A stretch of DNA of 15,880 nt from an uncultured Porphyromonas sp. (GCF_915070105.1 NZ_CAJZFJ010000053.1:1-15880), one strand, 5' to 3'; positions 6,961 through 14,681 are shown, counted from the first letter of the stretch. Program-made: numbers and translations. Notes: a model not told the origin generated them from the sequence alone.

Positions 6961-8493
6961 TTAGCTGAGATGGGTGTTGTCTCGTAGGGCAAGGAGTTCC
7001 TCGAGGTAGCGACGGCTGTTGGAGAGGCGAGGCACCTTGTGTTGTCCGCCGAGCTTGCCCTGCCCCTCTAGCCAGCTATGGAAGAGCCCTGTGGGGGCTA
7101 GCTCTAGGTGTAGGGGATAGAGGGTCATATCCTCATACCGCTTGGCATCGTAGTCGGAGTTGAGCCGACGGAGCTGATCGTCTAGGATCTGTGCGAAGAG
7201 GGCGGTATCCTCTGGTGCTCGGCTAAACTCTATGAGCCAGTCGTGGCGTCCCTTCCCCTGCTCGAGGAAGAAGTGTGGGGCAGCCGTATAGTCCGAGACC
7301 TGTGCCCCCGTAGCTTGGCAAGCCTGAGAGATTGCCTCGTCGGTATTGGCCACCATGAGCTCCTCTCCGAAGGCGTTGATGTAATGCTTCGTACGGCCAG
7401 ATATGATGACTCGATAGGGAGCCAACGAGGTGAAGCGTACCGTGTCTCCGATCATGTAGCGATAGAGCCCTCCTAGGGTAGAGATGACGAGGGCATAGTC
7501 TCGTCCTAGCTCTACCTCCCAGAGTGGGATGGCACGGAGGGAAGAGAGGTCTTCGCTCAGTTCGCTCATAGGAACAAACTCGTAGAAGATCCCATAGTCA
7601 AGCATCAGCAGCATCCCCTGCTCCCTCGGGTCGTCTTGTATGGCGAAGAAGCCTTCGCTAGCATTGTAGGTCTCCTCGTAGCGCATTCGGCTAGAGGGGA
7701 TCAGTTCTCGATAGGTCTCCCGATAAGGGCTAAAGCTGATTCCACCATGGAAGAAGACTTCGAGCGAAGGCCAGACCTCGCTGATGTCCTTTGCTCCAGT
7801 GTAGGCAAGTACTTCCTTGAGTAAGACCAGCATCCAGGAGGGGACGCCTGATAGGCTCCCAACATTGGCACGTGCTACCTCTCGGACGATCGTCTGCATC
7901 TTTGCTGTCCATTCGCCCATGAGGAGAGTCTTCTTGGAGGGCACACGGAGGAGCTCCCCGAGGAGCGGCATGTGCTCGACGAGGATGGCACTTAGGTCAC
8001 CCGTCTTCGCTCCGCTACCTACAGACACAGGGGAATGGCTTCCCCCTAGGACGAGCCCCTTGGTGGAGAAGAAGCGACTATCCGGATAGTTCCTGAGGTA
8101 GATCCATAGCGCATCGCTTCCACCTCGGTAGTGGCACTGCTGTAGGTGGAGGTAGGGGACTGGGATGTACTTACTGCGGTCACTCGTCGTACCGCTAGAC
8201 TTGGCGTACCAGCTACATGTGCCGGGGACGAGTATATCCCGCTCCCCTCGCATCATACGCTCGATGTCTCCCTTGCAGGCCTCATAGTCCTGTAGTGGGA
8301 CACGCTCGGTGTAGGTGCGGTAGTTGGTCTGCCTCGAGAGACTAAGCTCTCGGGCGAACTCTGTCCGAGAGGAGCGGTCGAGGATGTGACGTAACTGACG
8401 TAGCTGGAGCCACTCTGCTTGGCTACTATATCCCTCTATCTTACGTAGCCGTAGCTTGGCTATTTGGTAGATGAGGTTGGTCTTGATGTCCAT
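6961..8493 (-). CDS. GH3 (auxin-responsive promoter) family adenylating protein
   Basis: The 510-residue product belongs to the GH3 family of ANL adenylating enzymes; plant members join amino acids to acyl acids by way of an acyl-adenylate. The three nucleotide motifs are visible: SSGTTSDRSKY (99-109), YNASEGFFAIQD (276-287), and YRYMIGDTVRF (344-354) followed by ISGRTKHYINAFGEEL (364-379). Bacteroidota homologues are common, but I know of no established substrate for them. The ATG at 8493 lies 20 bases after the stop of the kinase gene and gives a family-like N terminus, MDIKTNLIYQIAKLRLR. An open frame extends 55 codons further to 8658, but it overlaps the kinase gene and looks non-native. 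There is no signal peptide, so it should be cytoplasmic. Confidence 0.9.
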   Translation of the reverse strand: MDIKTNLIYQIAKLRLRKIEGYSSQAEWLQLRQLRHILDRSSRTEFARELSLSRQTNYRTYTERVPLQDYEACKGDIERMMRGERDILVPGTCSWYAKSSGTTSDRSKYIPVPYLHLQQCHYRGGSDALWIYLRNYPDSRFFSTKGLVLGGSHSPVSVGSGAKTGDLSAILVEHMPLLGELLRVPSKKTLLMGEWTAKMQTIVREVARANVGSLSGVPSWMLVLLKEVLAYTGAKDISEVWPSLEVFFHGGISFSPYRETYRELIPSSRMRYEETYNASEGFFAIQDDPREQGMLLMLDYGIFYEFVPMSELSEDLSSLRAIPLWEVELGRDYALVISTLGGLYRYMIGDTVRFTSLAPYRVIISGRTKHYINAFGEELMVANTDEAISQACQATGAQVSDYTAAPHFFLEQGKGRHDWLIEFSRAPEDTALFAQILDDQLRRLNSDYDAKRYEDMTLYPLHLELAPTGLFHSWLEGQGKLGGQHKVPRLSNSRRYLEELLALRDNTHLS

Positions 8494-8513
8494 CGTGTCT
8501 AGTCCTAAGTGGG

Positions 8514-9491
8514 TTAGTGAGTATAGCCCTCCCGACGAGCTAAGCTCCTGCGTACATCCTCTGCCCGTAGGTAGCGCTGATAGAAGGCTTCCTCTCGCTC
8601 GAAGAGCTTCTGCCGAAGAGATGAGGCAGGCAGTAGATGCCGTATGTGACGTGTCCACAGATACCCATCATAGAGACGTAAGTACCTGCGGGTGGTGAGC
8701 CCATAGGTATTCGTGGAGTAGCGTAGGGCAAGCTTGGGGAGTCGGCGTAGCCAGAATCGGTCACAAGCCTTCTCGAGCGCCTCGAAGAAGGGTGCGAACT
8801 CCCATCTCCTTCGCTCTGTATAGGCCTCGGCGAGTGTAGCGCAGGCTCGTCTTGAATGGAAGAGACGCTCTAGGCTACGAATGCTCTCACGAGGAGATAG
8901 CGGATAAGGGGCAAAGCGCATGCGGTTCAGATCAATGAGGTAGAAGTCGTATCGCCCTGTGATCTCATCCCGCACATAGGGGAGGTTGCCTGGGGAAAGG
9001 TCTTCGTGGATCACCCCACACTCATGTAGCTCAGCTAAGTAGTGTCCTAGGGCACGGATGAGGTCCTCTGAATAGGCTTCCCCTGCAGCGTAGGGCTGTA
9101 GTGTCACCTCTGTGGCCTTGATATAGCGACAGACATAGTAGCTATCAGTGAGAGCCCCTAGAGGGCTATGTGTCTCTATATAGCCGATAGGCTCAGGAGT
9201 CAGGAACTCCATCACCTGAAGCTGTAGGGCATTTAGGTAGGAGCGTCGGGCCTTGCTGCTATTGCTCCATCCGTAGTAGGTAGAGCGGAGGAAACCCAGC
9301 TTACCGAAATGCTTGACGACAAAGTCCCCCTCGGGGCATTGTATTCGGTAGAGCACATTACGTCCTCTGTAGATCTCACTACACACGACCCCTTCGATGG
9401 GTGAACTGGGATCACCAGCTCTCTGTATGTAGTGTGCTAGTCGCTTGAGTAGCTCCACACCCTCGGGGAGGGCACTCCTATAGTTTGTCAC
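8514..9491 (-). CDS. Lipopolysaccharide (Kdo/InaA/WaaP-like) kinase family protein
   Basis: This 325-residue protein has an atypical eukaryotic-like kinase fold of the Kdo kinase/InaA/RIO-like group. Visible residues are the likely ATP lysine K60 in DFVVKHFG, the catalytic loop IHEDLSPGN (H162, D164, N169), and LIDLNRM with D187 in place of the DFG aspartate. Family members phosphorylate Kdo or heptose of the LPS core, and relatives phosphorylate other sugars or proteins, so the substrate is only inferred. The start codon is GTG at 9491; no other early start codon of ATG type exists. A -7 promoter box lies about 42 bases upstream. It is the first gene of a three-gene leftward operon with the GH3-family gene and the small membrane protein. 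No other LPS genes are adjacent. Confidence 0.85.
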   Translation of the reverse strand: MTNYRSALPEGVELLKRLAHYIQRAGDPSSPIEGVVCSEIYRGRNVLYRIQCPEGDFVVKHFGKLGFLRSTYYGWSNSSKARRSYLNALQLQVMEFLTPEPIGYIETHSPLGALTDSYYVCRYIKATEVTLQPYAAGEAYSEDLIRALGHYLAELHECGVIHEDLSPGNLPYVRDEITGRYDFYLIDLNRMRFAPYPLSPRESIRSLERLFHSRRACATLAEAYTERRRWEFAPFFEALEKACDRFWLRRLPKLALRYSTNTYGLTTRRYLRLYDGYLWTRHIRHLLPASSLRQKLFEREEAFYQRYLRAEDVRRSLARREGYTH

Positions 9492-9532
9492 GATGCCTAT
9501 CTTATCTATAATCTAAATCTTTGTATACCCCG

Positions 9533-9540
9533 CAAAGATA
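9533..9540 (-). promoter_or_regulatory. Putative -7 promoter box for the kinase/GH3 operon
   Basis: On the - strand this reads TATCTTTG, an exact match to the Bacteroidota -7 consensus TAnnTTTG, 42 bases before the GTG start. A TTG about 25 bases further upstream (rc of 9565-9569) is at non-ideal spacing for a -33 element. The leader would be about 35 bases. Confidence 0.5.
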
Positions 9541-9616
9541 CAAAGAACGTCTACACATCCCATTCCCAAGACCTTACTATCTCCCATCGCAGTGGAGCTA
9601 TGTGTCCCTCGCTCTG

Positions 9617-9648
9617 CTACTAGGTGAGAGCCCTACTAGGCGAGAGCC
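9617..9648. repeat. 16-bp tandem duplication
   Basis: CTACTAGGTGAGAGCC (9617-9632) is followed directly by CTACTAGGCGAGAGCC (9633-9648), with 15 of 16 bases identical. It lies about 77 bases beyond the kinase -7 box, on its upstream side. Its function is unknown and it may be a simple local duplication. Confidence 0.85.
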
Positions 9649-9787
9649 TCCCCCCTAAGATCAGGGCTGACGCATGAAATCACCATAGAGCAAGGGTAAG
9701 GTCGTCAAGGAGCATATGCCGACGATAGAAGTACCTATGTCCTAGTGTAGATATGCCAAGTGAATACCTCCTACCTAGGAGGGATAA

Positions 9788-9849
9788 GTATACACGTGTG
9801 TATACAACAGTGTACCCACGTGTACACAACAGTATACACGCGTGTACAC
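9788..9849. repeat. Triple array of 18-bp alternating purine/pyrimidine palindromes (array 2)
   Basis: Units lie at 9788-9805 (GTATACACGTGTGTATAC), 9810-9827 (GTGTACCCACGTGTACAC) and 9832-9849 (GTATACACGCGTGTACAC). The spacers are 4 bp (AACA in both cases) and the period is 22 bp. The first unit is the exact reverse complement of unit 3 of the array at 10-71. The first and third units alternate purine and pyrimidine fully; the middle one has a single break. No fourth unit is present on either side. The architecture equals that of array 1, so this is a defined element, not chance low-complexity sequence. Confidence 0.92.
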
Positions 9850-10171
9850 AACCTCACTCTAAGTATCATCCCGGTAGGCCCTCTTATTTACCTCTCCTAG
9901 GGGCTAATGTCTAGGCACTCTAGGGGATGCAGCTAGGGCTCCCTTGGCTATGAAATAATATCCCCAAAGAGGCAAAGGGTGGAGTATACAGGAGGTCGTA
10001 TTTAGTAGCTAGGGAGGGGAGAGGGCGGATGTCTGGAGAGTTATGGGATCGGAAGTTAGATGGGGAGGGGGGAGTCATCGGGTGGTGGTAATGACTAGAG
10101 CTAGGCAGGGATGAGAGAGGCTGTGGGGGGAGAGGCTGGGGTTGGTGGCAGGGTAGGACGTTTTTAGCCTT

Positions 10172-10203
10172 TTTGTGTTCGATAGGTAGATTTTGTATCT
10201 TTA
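10172..10203 (+). promoter_or_regulatory. Putative relA promoter (-33 TTTG, -7 TATCTTTA)
   Basis: TTTG at 10172-10175 and TATCTTTA at 10196-10203 are separated by 20 bases, close to the Bacteroidota arrangement (TTTG, about 19-21 bases, TAnnTTTG). The -7 box deviates only in its last base. Transcription would start near 10210, leaving a leader of about 30 bases that contains AAGGA at 10225-10229, ten bases before the ATG. Confidence 0.6.
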
Positions 10204-10239
10204 GTCACTAAATAGCTAGTCAAAAAGGATCCAAAGTGT

Positions 10240-12480
10240 ATGTTCAGCGAAGACGAAAAGAGACAGATCTACCAATGTAGTCGCTACCTAGTGAAGGCAC
10301 TACAGCCCACGATCGGTCAGCAGGAGAGACGCTCGACCTACACCTGGCTGGCTCAGTCCGTTGAGGCTGGTTGCTTCGAGACGAAGGATGAGGGACTACA
10401 CCGCATGCACGGGCTCATCCTACAGCTAGAGGTCGCCTGCCTAGTGGCTCGAGAGCTGGGGCTGGATGCACCTTCGATCCTCGCCGTCCTACTCTATCGC
10501 CCCTTCGCCAAAGGTCTCCTATCGAGTGAGGAGATCACGTCTTGTCATGGGGCGGAGGTCGTACGTCTACTGCAGCTCCTGACACGTACCTCGGAGCTCT
10601 ATATGCGTAGGGAAGCGATCAGTTCGGAGAACTTTCACAACCTCCTCATCTCTATGGCTGAGGACATGCGTGTCGTGCTCATCATCATCGCCGACCGCCT
10701 CTATCTCCTACGCCATGCCAAGAGCTTCTACACGGAGGAGGCTCGTACACAGCTTGCCTCTGAGATCTCCTTCCTCTACGCTCCGATCGCTCACCGCCTA
10801 GGGCTCTATACCATCAAGGGGGAGATGGAGGACCTCTGTCTACGTTACCTACAGCCGAAGACCTACGGCTTCATCACCCGCAAGCTCGGTGAGACGAAGG
10901 CAGCCCGAGATGCCTATATCGCAGCCTTCATCACCCCGGTGCGAGAGCGACTACAGGCAGAGCTCTGTGTCCCCTTTGAGATGAAGGGGCGAGTCAAGAG
11001 CATCAGCTCTATTAACAACAAGCTGAAGAAGCTCCCCTTCGAGGATATCTATGACCTATTCGCCATCCGAGTGATCCTAGATGTCCCCCTCGAGCGGGAG
11101 CGTCAGGTCTGCTGGCAGGTCTACTCCATCATCACGGATATGTACCGCCCGAACCCCGAGCGTCTCAAGGACTGGATCTCCATCCCCAAGAGCAACGGCT
11201 ACGAGAGCCTCCACACTACCGTCCTCGGACCCGAGAACCGCTGGGTGGAGGTGCAGATCCGCACCAAGCGGATGGATGTAATCGCCGAGCGTGGAGTGGC
11301 AGCCCACTGGCGGTACAAGGGCATACGTAGCGAGCATGGGCTGGATGACTTCCTCGCCTCGGTGCGGGAGGCTCTGGAGGCAGTACGAGATACCTCGCAG
11401 GAGGATGAGAAGCGTCAGACGCTAGAGTCCTCGCTCCTCACCCTCAAGGCTCGGGAGATCTACGTCTTCACCCCGAAGGGTGAGATCCTCAAGCTCCCTC
11501 AGGGGGCGACCCTCCTTGACTTTGCCTTCATGATCCATAGTCGTGTAGGTGCACGGGCTATATCGGGTAAGGTTAATGGCAAGAACGTCTCTCTGCGCCA
11601 TCAGCTCAATAATGGCGATAGCATCGAGGTCATCACCTCACCACAGCAGAGCCCTAAGCCTGGGTGGATCTCCATCGTCGTCAGTCCTAAGGCCAAGGCT
11701 AAGATCCGTCAGCTCCTCCGAGCCGAGGAGGAGGCGGGTATCAGTGTGGCCAAGGAGCTGATCCGAAGGAGGATGAAGAATAGGAAGCTCCCCTTCGAGG
11801 AAGCAGCCTTCATCCGTGTCACTCAGCGCAAGGGCTATAAGACTCTCTCGGACTTCTACCGTGACCTCACCCGAGATCGCCTAGATGTCCATGACTTCCT
11901 CAACCTCTACGAGCAGGAGCTTCACTCAGCCTCCGCCCTAGAGGGACAGCCGACAGCGGGGGCATCACGCTCGGCGGAGAGCTTCGTCTACAGCGAGGCA
12001 GAGGGCGAGGTGCCTGCGATCACCTCTTCCTCCGAGGTCTTGATCCTAGACCGAGGTCTCTCGGGTGTGGCTTATAGCCTAGCCCAGTGCTGCCAGCCCG
12101 TCTATGGGGATGAGGTCTTCGGGCTCGTGACCTCTCGTGGTATCAAGGTGCATCGCACCAATTGCCCTAACGCCCCCGATATGTTCGCCCACTCCCCGCA
12201 CAAGATCATCGGGGCACGCTGGAACGGCGATGAGGGACGGGCGCAGGTCATGAGCCTAGAGGTCGTCGGGCGTGACGAGCTAGCTATCGCCACCAATATC
12301 ACATCGCTCATCCGCAAGGAGAGCGGGATCAAGCTCCGTAGCTATGCAATCCACTCGGAGGATGGGCTCTTCCATGGAGCCTTCGTTCTGTATGTGGAGC
12401 GTAGGGAGGCATTGACCCTTTTGCTTAAGAAGATACGAGGAGCCTCGGGTGTCAAGCACGCAGGGCTCCTCAGCCACTAA
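10240..12480 (+). CDS. relA: RelA/SpoT (RSH) ppGpp synthetase with degenerate hydrolase domain
   Basis: This 746-residue long RSH protein has the full order: pseudo-HD domain (about 30-200), synthetase (about 240-365), TGS (405-467), zinc-finger-like segment with CC at 617-618 and H638/C642, and a C-terminal ACT domain (about 670-744). The synthetase looks active: GRVKS-x-SSINNKL (250-262), YDLFAIR (271-277), SNGYESLHT (318-326) and the VEVQIRT strand (336-342) that carries the catalytic Glu. The hydrolase site is lost: the HD pair expected after ILAVLL is Y86-R87, and no histidine stands at the expected first metal position; only ADR (151-153) remains. It should therefore make (p)ppGpp in starvation but not degrade it, so a separate hydrolase-competent RSH is expected elsewhere. 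Promoter elements lie at 10172-10203. fbp follows after 12 bases. Confidence 0.93.
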   Translation: MFSEDEKRQIYQCSRYLVKALQPTIGQQERRSTYTWLAQSVEAGCFETKDEGLHRMHGLILQLEVACLVARELGLDAPSILAVLLYRPFAKGLLSSEEITSCHGAEVVRLLQLLTRTSELYMRREAISSENFHNLLISMAEDMRVVLIIIADRLYLLRHAKSFYTEEARTQLASEISFLYAPIAHRLGLYTIKGEMEDLCLRYLQPKTYGFITRKLGETKAARDAYIAAFITPVRERLQAELCVPFEMKGRVKSISSINNKLKKLPFEDIYDLFAIRVILDVPLERERQVCWQVYSIITDMYRPNPERLKDWISIPKSNGYESLHTTVLGPENRWVEVQIRTKRMDVIAERGVAAHWRYKGIRSEHGLDDFLASVREALEAVRDTSQEDEKRQTLESSLLTLKAREIYVFTPKGEILKLPQGATLLDFAFMIHSRVGARAISGKVNGKNVSLRHQLNNGDSIEVITSPQQSPKPGWISIVVSPKAKAKIRQLLRAEEEAGISVAKELIRRRMKNRKLPFEEAAFIRVTQRKGYKTLSDFYRDLTRDRLDVHDFLNLYEQELHSASALEGQPTAGASRSAESFVYSEAEGEVPAITSSSEVLILDRGLSGVAYSLAQCCQPVYGDEVFGLVTSRGIKVHRTNCPNAPDMFAHSPHKIIGARWNGDEGRAQVMSLEVVGRDELAIATNITSLIRKESGIKLRSYAIHSEDGLFHGAFVLYVERREALTLLLKKIRGASGVKHAGLLSH

Positions 12481-12492
12481 AGAGAACACTAT

Positions 12493-14499
12493 ATGCATAC
12501 AGCAAGCACATTAACAGATACAACTATGGATATCACAGAAAGAGAACTAAAGTATCTCGGGCTACTATCCAAGCAGTTCCCCAACGCAGCCTCAGCAGCC
12601 TCCGAGATCATGAACCTACAGGCTATCCTGAACCTCCCTAAGGGTACAGAGCACTTCCTGGCCGATATACACGGTGAGTATGAGGCCTTCATCCATGTAC
12701 TGAAGAACGCCTCGGGTACCATCCGTACCAAGGTGGAGAGCCTCTTCGCCGGGCAGATACGTGAGCAGGAGCTTCGCCAGCTCTGCACGCTCATCTACTA
12801 CCCTAAGGAAAGCCTAGAGCGACTAGCACAGAAGCAAGCTATCACTACCGACTGGTACAAGGTCACGCTCAACCAACTCATCAAGGTGCTCCAGCGTGTG
12901 AGTGAGAAGTACACACGCTCCAAGGTGCGCAAGGCCCTCCCCCCTCAGTACAGCTACATCACTCAGGAGCTCACCCATGAGGATAGTATGAACCCCAAGA
13001 AATCTGCCTATGTAGGTGCTATCCTCGACTCGATCATCGAGACAGGGCAGGCCGATGACTTCATCACTGCTATCTGTGAGACTATACAGAGGCTGGCTAT
13101 CGACCACCTACATATCGTAGGCGATGTCTTCGACCGTGGCCCAGGGGCACATGTCATCATGGACAAGCTCCTGACCTACCACAACGTGGATATCCAGTGG
13201 GGGAACCATGATATGCTCTGGATGGGGGCTGCCGCAGGGAATGCTGCTAGTATGGCCAATGCGATACGTATCGCCCTGCGCTATGCCAACTCCTCTACAC
13301 TGGAGAACGGCTATGGGATCAATATGCTCCCTCTAGCTCGTCTAGCTATGGAGGTCTATGGCAAGGATCCTTGTAAGGCCTTCGCTCCGAAGCTCGGGGA
13401 TACAGATGAGAAGTATGACGACAAGAGCCTAGCGCTGATGGGACAGATGCACAAGGCGATCGCTATCATACAATTCAAGCTCGAGCACCAGATCATCGCC
13501 CGCCGTCCCGAGTACAAGATGGAGGATAGAGATCTCCTACACCGCCTAGACCTAGGGGCAGGGACGGTCACCCTCCCTGATGGTAAGACGTACCCACTCA
13601 AGGATACCCACTTCCCCACCATCGATCCTAATGATCCCTATCGCCTCACGGAGATGGAGGCAGAGGTCGTGGAGAAGCTCCTGCACTCCTTCACGCACAG
13701 CGAGAAGCTGCGTAGCCACATCAACTTCCTCTACAAGAAGGGAGGAATGTATCTGACCTACAACCACAATCTCCTCTTCCATGCCTCAGTCCCCCTCAAC
13801 GAGGATAGAACCTTCAAGAAGATCCGTATCGGTAAGAAGCTCTACGCGGGACGTGCGATGATGGATCGTGTCGATGAACTCGTACGTCGTGCACACTGGT
13901 CTTCGTCTGACCATATCGAGCACGCTGAGGCTGTGGACTTCCTCTGGTATCTATGGTGTGGCTCAGACTCACCTCTCTTCGATAAGTCGGCGATGACGAC
14001 CTTCGAGCGATATTTCATCGCAGACAAGGAGACACATCACGAGGAGAAGGGGTACTACTATGTCTATAGGGTCGAGCAGGAGGTGTGTGAGCGCATCCTA
14101 GAGGAGTTTGGCCTAACAGGTACTGATACCCATATCATCAATGGTCATGTCCCCGTGAAGGCTGTCAAGGGAGAGCATCCTCTACAGGCCGGTGGTAAGC
14201 TCATGCTCATCGATGGTGGCTTCAGCCGTGCCTATCAGTCCAGTACTGGGATAGCAGGCTATACGCTGATCTTCAATTCGCAAGGACTACATCTGGTGAA
14301 GCATGAGCCCTTCAGCTCTACGAAGGAGGCCATCGAGCATATGGAGGACATCTCTAGTACCTCGGTAGTTAGGGAGTATGCGACGGATCGTGTCCTCGTA
14401 CGTGCCACTGACCAAGGGATCATCCTCAAGGATCAGGTAGATGAGCTCAAGAAGCTCCTCTATGCCTACCGCCACGGACTGATCAAGGAGAAGGAGTAG
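12493..14499 (+). CDS. fbp: Class III fructose-1,6-bisphosphatase
   Basis: The 668-residue product is a class III FBPase, the large Firmicutes/Bacteroidota type, which converts fructose 1,6-bisphosphate to fructose 6-phosphate in gluconeogenesis. It carries a calcineurin-like metallophosphoesterase core: ADIHGEYE (D58, H60), HIVGDVFDRGPG (D211, D214, R215) and WGNHDMLW (N238, H239, D240), and later NGHVPVKAVKGEHP and LIDGGFSRAYQ near the C terminus. The length matches the family. The ATG at 12493 lies 12 bases after the relA stop; an in-frame ATG at 12526 (Met12) is equally plausible because family members often begin near there. Class III enzymes are controlled by metabolites such as AMP and phosphoenolpyruvate in other bacteria. 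Co-transcription with relA is inferred from the gap. Confidence 0.95.
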   Translation: MHTASTLTDTTMDITERELKYLGLLSKQFPNAASAASEIMNLQAILNLPKGTEHFLADIHGEYEAFIHVLKNASGTIRTKVESLFAGQIREQELRQLCTLIYYPKESLERLAQKQAITTDWYKVTLNQLIKVLQRVSEKYTRSKVRKALPPQYSYITQELTHEDSMNPKKSAYVGAILDSIIETGQADDFITAICETIQRLAIDHLHIVGDVFDRGPGAHVIMDKLLTYHNVDIQWGNHDMLWMGAAAGNAASMANAIRIALRYANSSTLENGYGINMLPLARLAMEVYGKDPCKAFAPKLGDTDEKYDDKSLALMGQMHKAIAIIQFKLEHQIIARRPEYKMEDRDLLHRLDLGAGTVTLPDGKTYPLKDTHFPTIDPNDPYRLTEMEAEVVEKLLHSFTHSEKLRSHINFLYKKGGMYLTYNHNLLFHASVPLNEDRTFKKIRIGKKLYAGRAMMDRVDELVRRAHWSSSDHIEHAEAVDFLWYLWCGSDSPLFDKSAMTTFERYFIADKETHHEEKGYYYVYRVEQEVCERILEEFGLTGTDTHIINGHVPVKAVKGEHPLQAGGKLMLIDGGFSRAYQSSTGIAGYTLIFNSQGLHLVKHEPFSSTKEAIEHMEDISSTSVVREYATDRVLVRATDQGIILKDQVDELKKLLYAYRHGLIKEKE

Positions 14500-14508
14500 A
14501 CTCTATCA

Positions 14509-14560
14509 CCCAGATCCCCCACCCCTCGGATGAGGGTGTGCGAGAGCTTGGGGACTTGGG
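14509..14560 (+). terminator. Long imperfect stem-loop after fbp
   Basis: Bases 14509-14519 pair with 14550-14560 (nine Watson-Crick pairs, one G-U and one mismatch in the RNA). Inside, 14520-14527 pairs with 14532-14538 around the GGAT loop with one bulged C. It begins 10 bases after the fbp stop and has no U run behind it, so it may be a 3'-end protecting structure, not an intrinsic terminator. Confidence 0.5.
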
Positions 14561-14590
14561 TAACTGAACCAAAACTGAGGTTCATTGTTA
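14561..14590 (+). other. Second stem-loop in the fbp-yceI gap
   Basis: TAACTGAACC (14561-14570) pairs with GGTTCA and GTTA (14579-14584, 14587-14590) around an 8-base loop, with two T residues bulged on the right. It abuts the preceding stem-loop directly. The function is unknown. Confidence 0.55.
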
Positions 14591-14602
14591 ATAATACTGA
14601 AG

Positions 14603-14647
14603 ACGCAGGGAGACACTAACCATTAAGTGGATGAGTGCTCCCTGCGT
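14603..14647 (+). other. Third stem-loop in the fbp-yceI gap
   Basis: ACGCAGGGAG (14603-14612) is a perfect inverse of CTCCCTGCGT (14638-14647). The pairing continues with CAC (14614-14616) and GTG (14635-14637) across a single bulged A, leaving an 18-base loop. It stands 35 bases before the yceI start. Possible roles are a terminator for upstream transcription or an operator for the downstream gene. Confidence 0.6.
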
Positions 14648-14681
14648 TGTACTTATAATACATTTATCGGTATAATAGACA

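Larger units (their letters stand above)
9541..10170. other. Long gene-free region between the kinase operon and relA
   Basis: I find no credible gene in this stretch. It holds a 16-bp tandem duplication (9617-9648), a 7-bp hairpin with a 2-base loop (9767-9782), the second palindrome array (9788-9849), several scattered CTAGG motifs between 9896 and 9940, and a strongly G-rich + strand from about 10011 to 10158. No tRNA, rRNA or known riboswitch was recognised. Two promoters leave the region in opposite directions. Confidence 0.6.

Noticed and set aside
8494..8658. N-terminal extension of the GH3-family protein to an ATG at 8658
   Set aside because: The 55 extra codons overlap the kinase gene, and the added residues look like an out-of-frame reading of it. 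The ATG at 8493 gives a family-like start.
8514..8764. Frames on both strands overlapping the end of the kinase gene
   Set aside because: They have low-complexity composition, no motifs, and are fully explained by the kinase reading frame.
9788..9849. parS-like centromere sites because of CACGTG cores
   Set aside because: Only some units contain CACGTG at the centre (others have CACGCGTG), and the GTRTA arms do not match the TGTTTCACGTGAAACA arms. No parA/parB genes are nearby.
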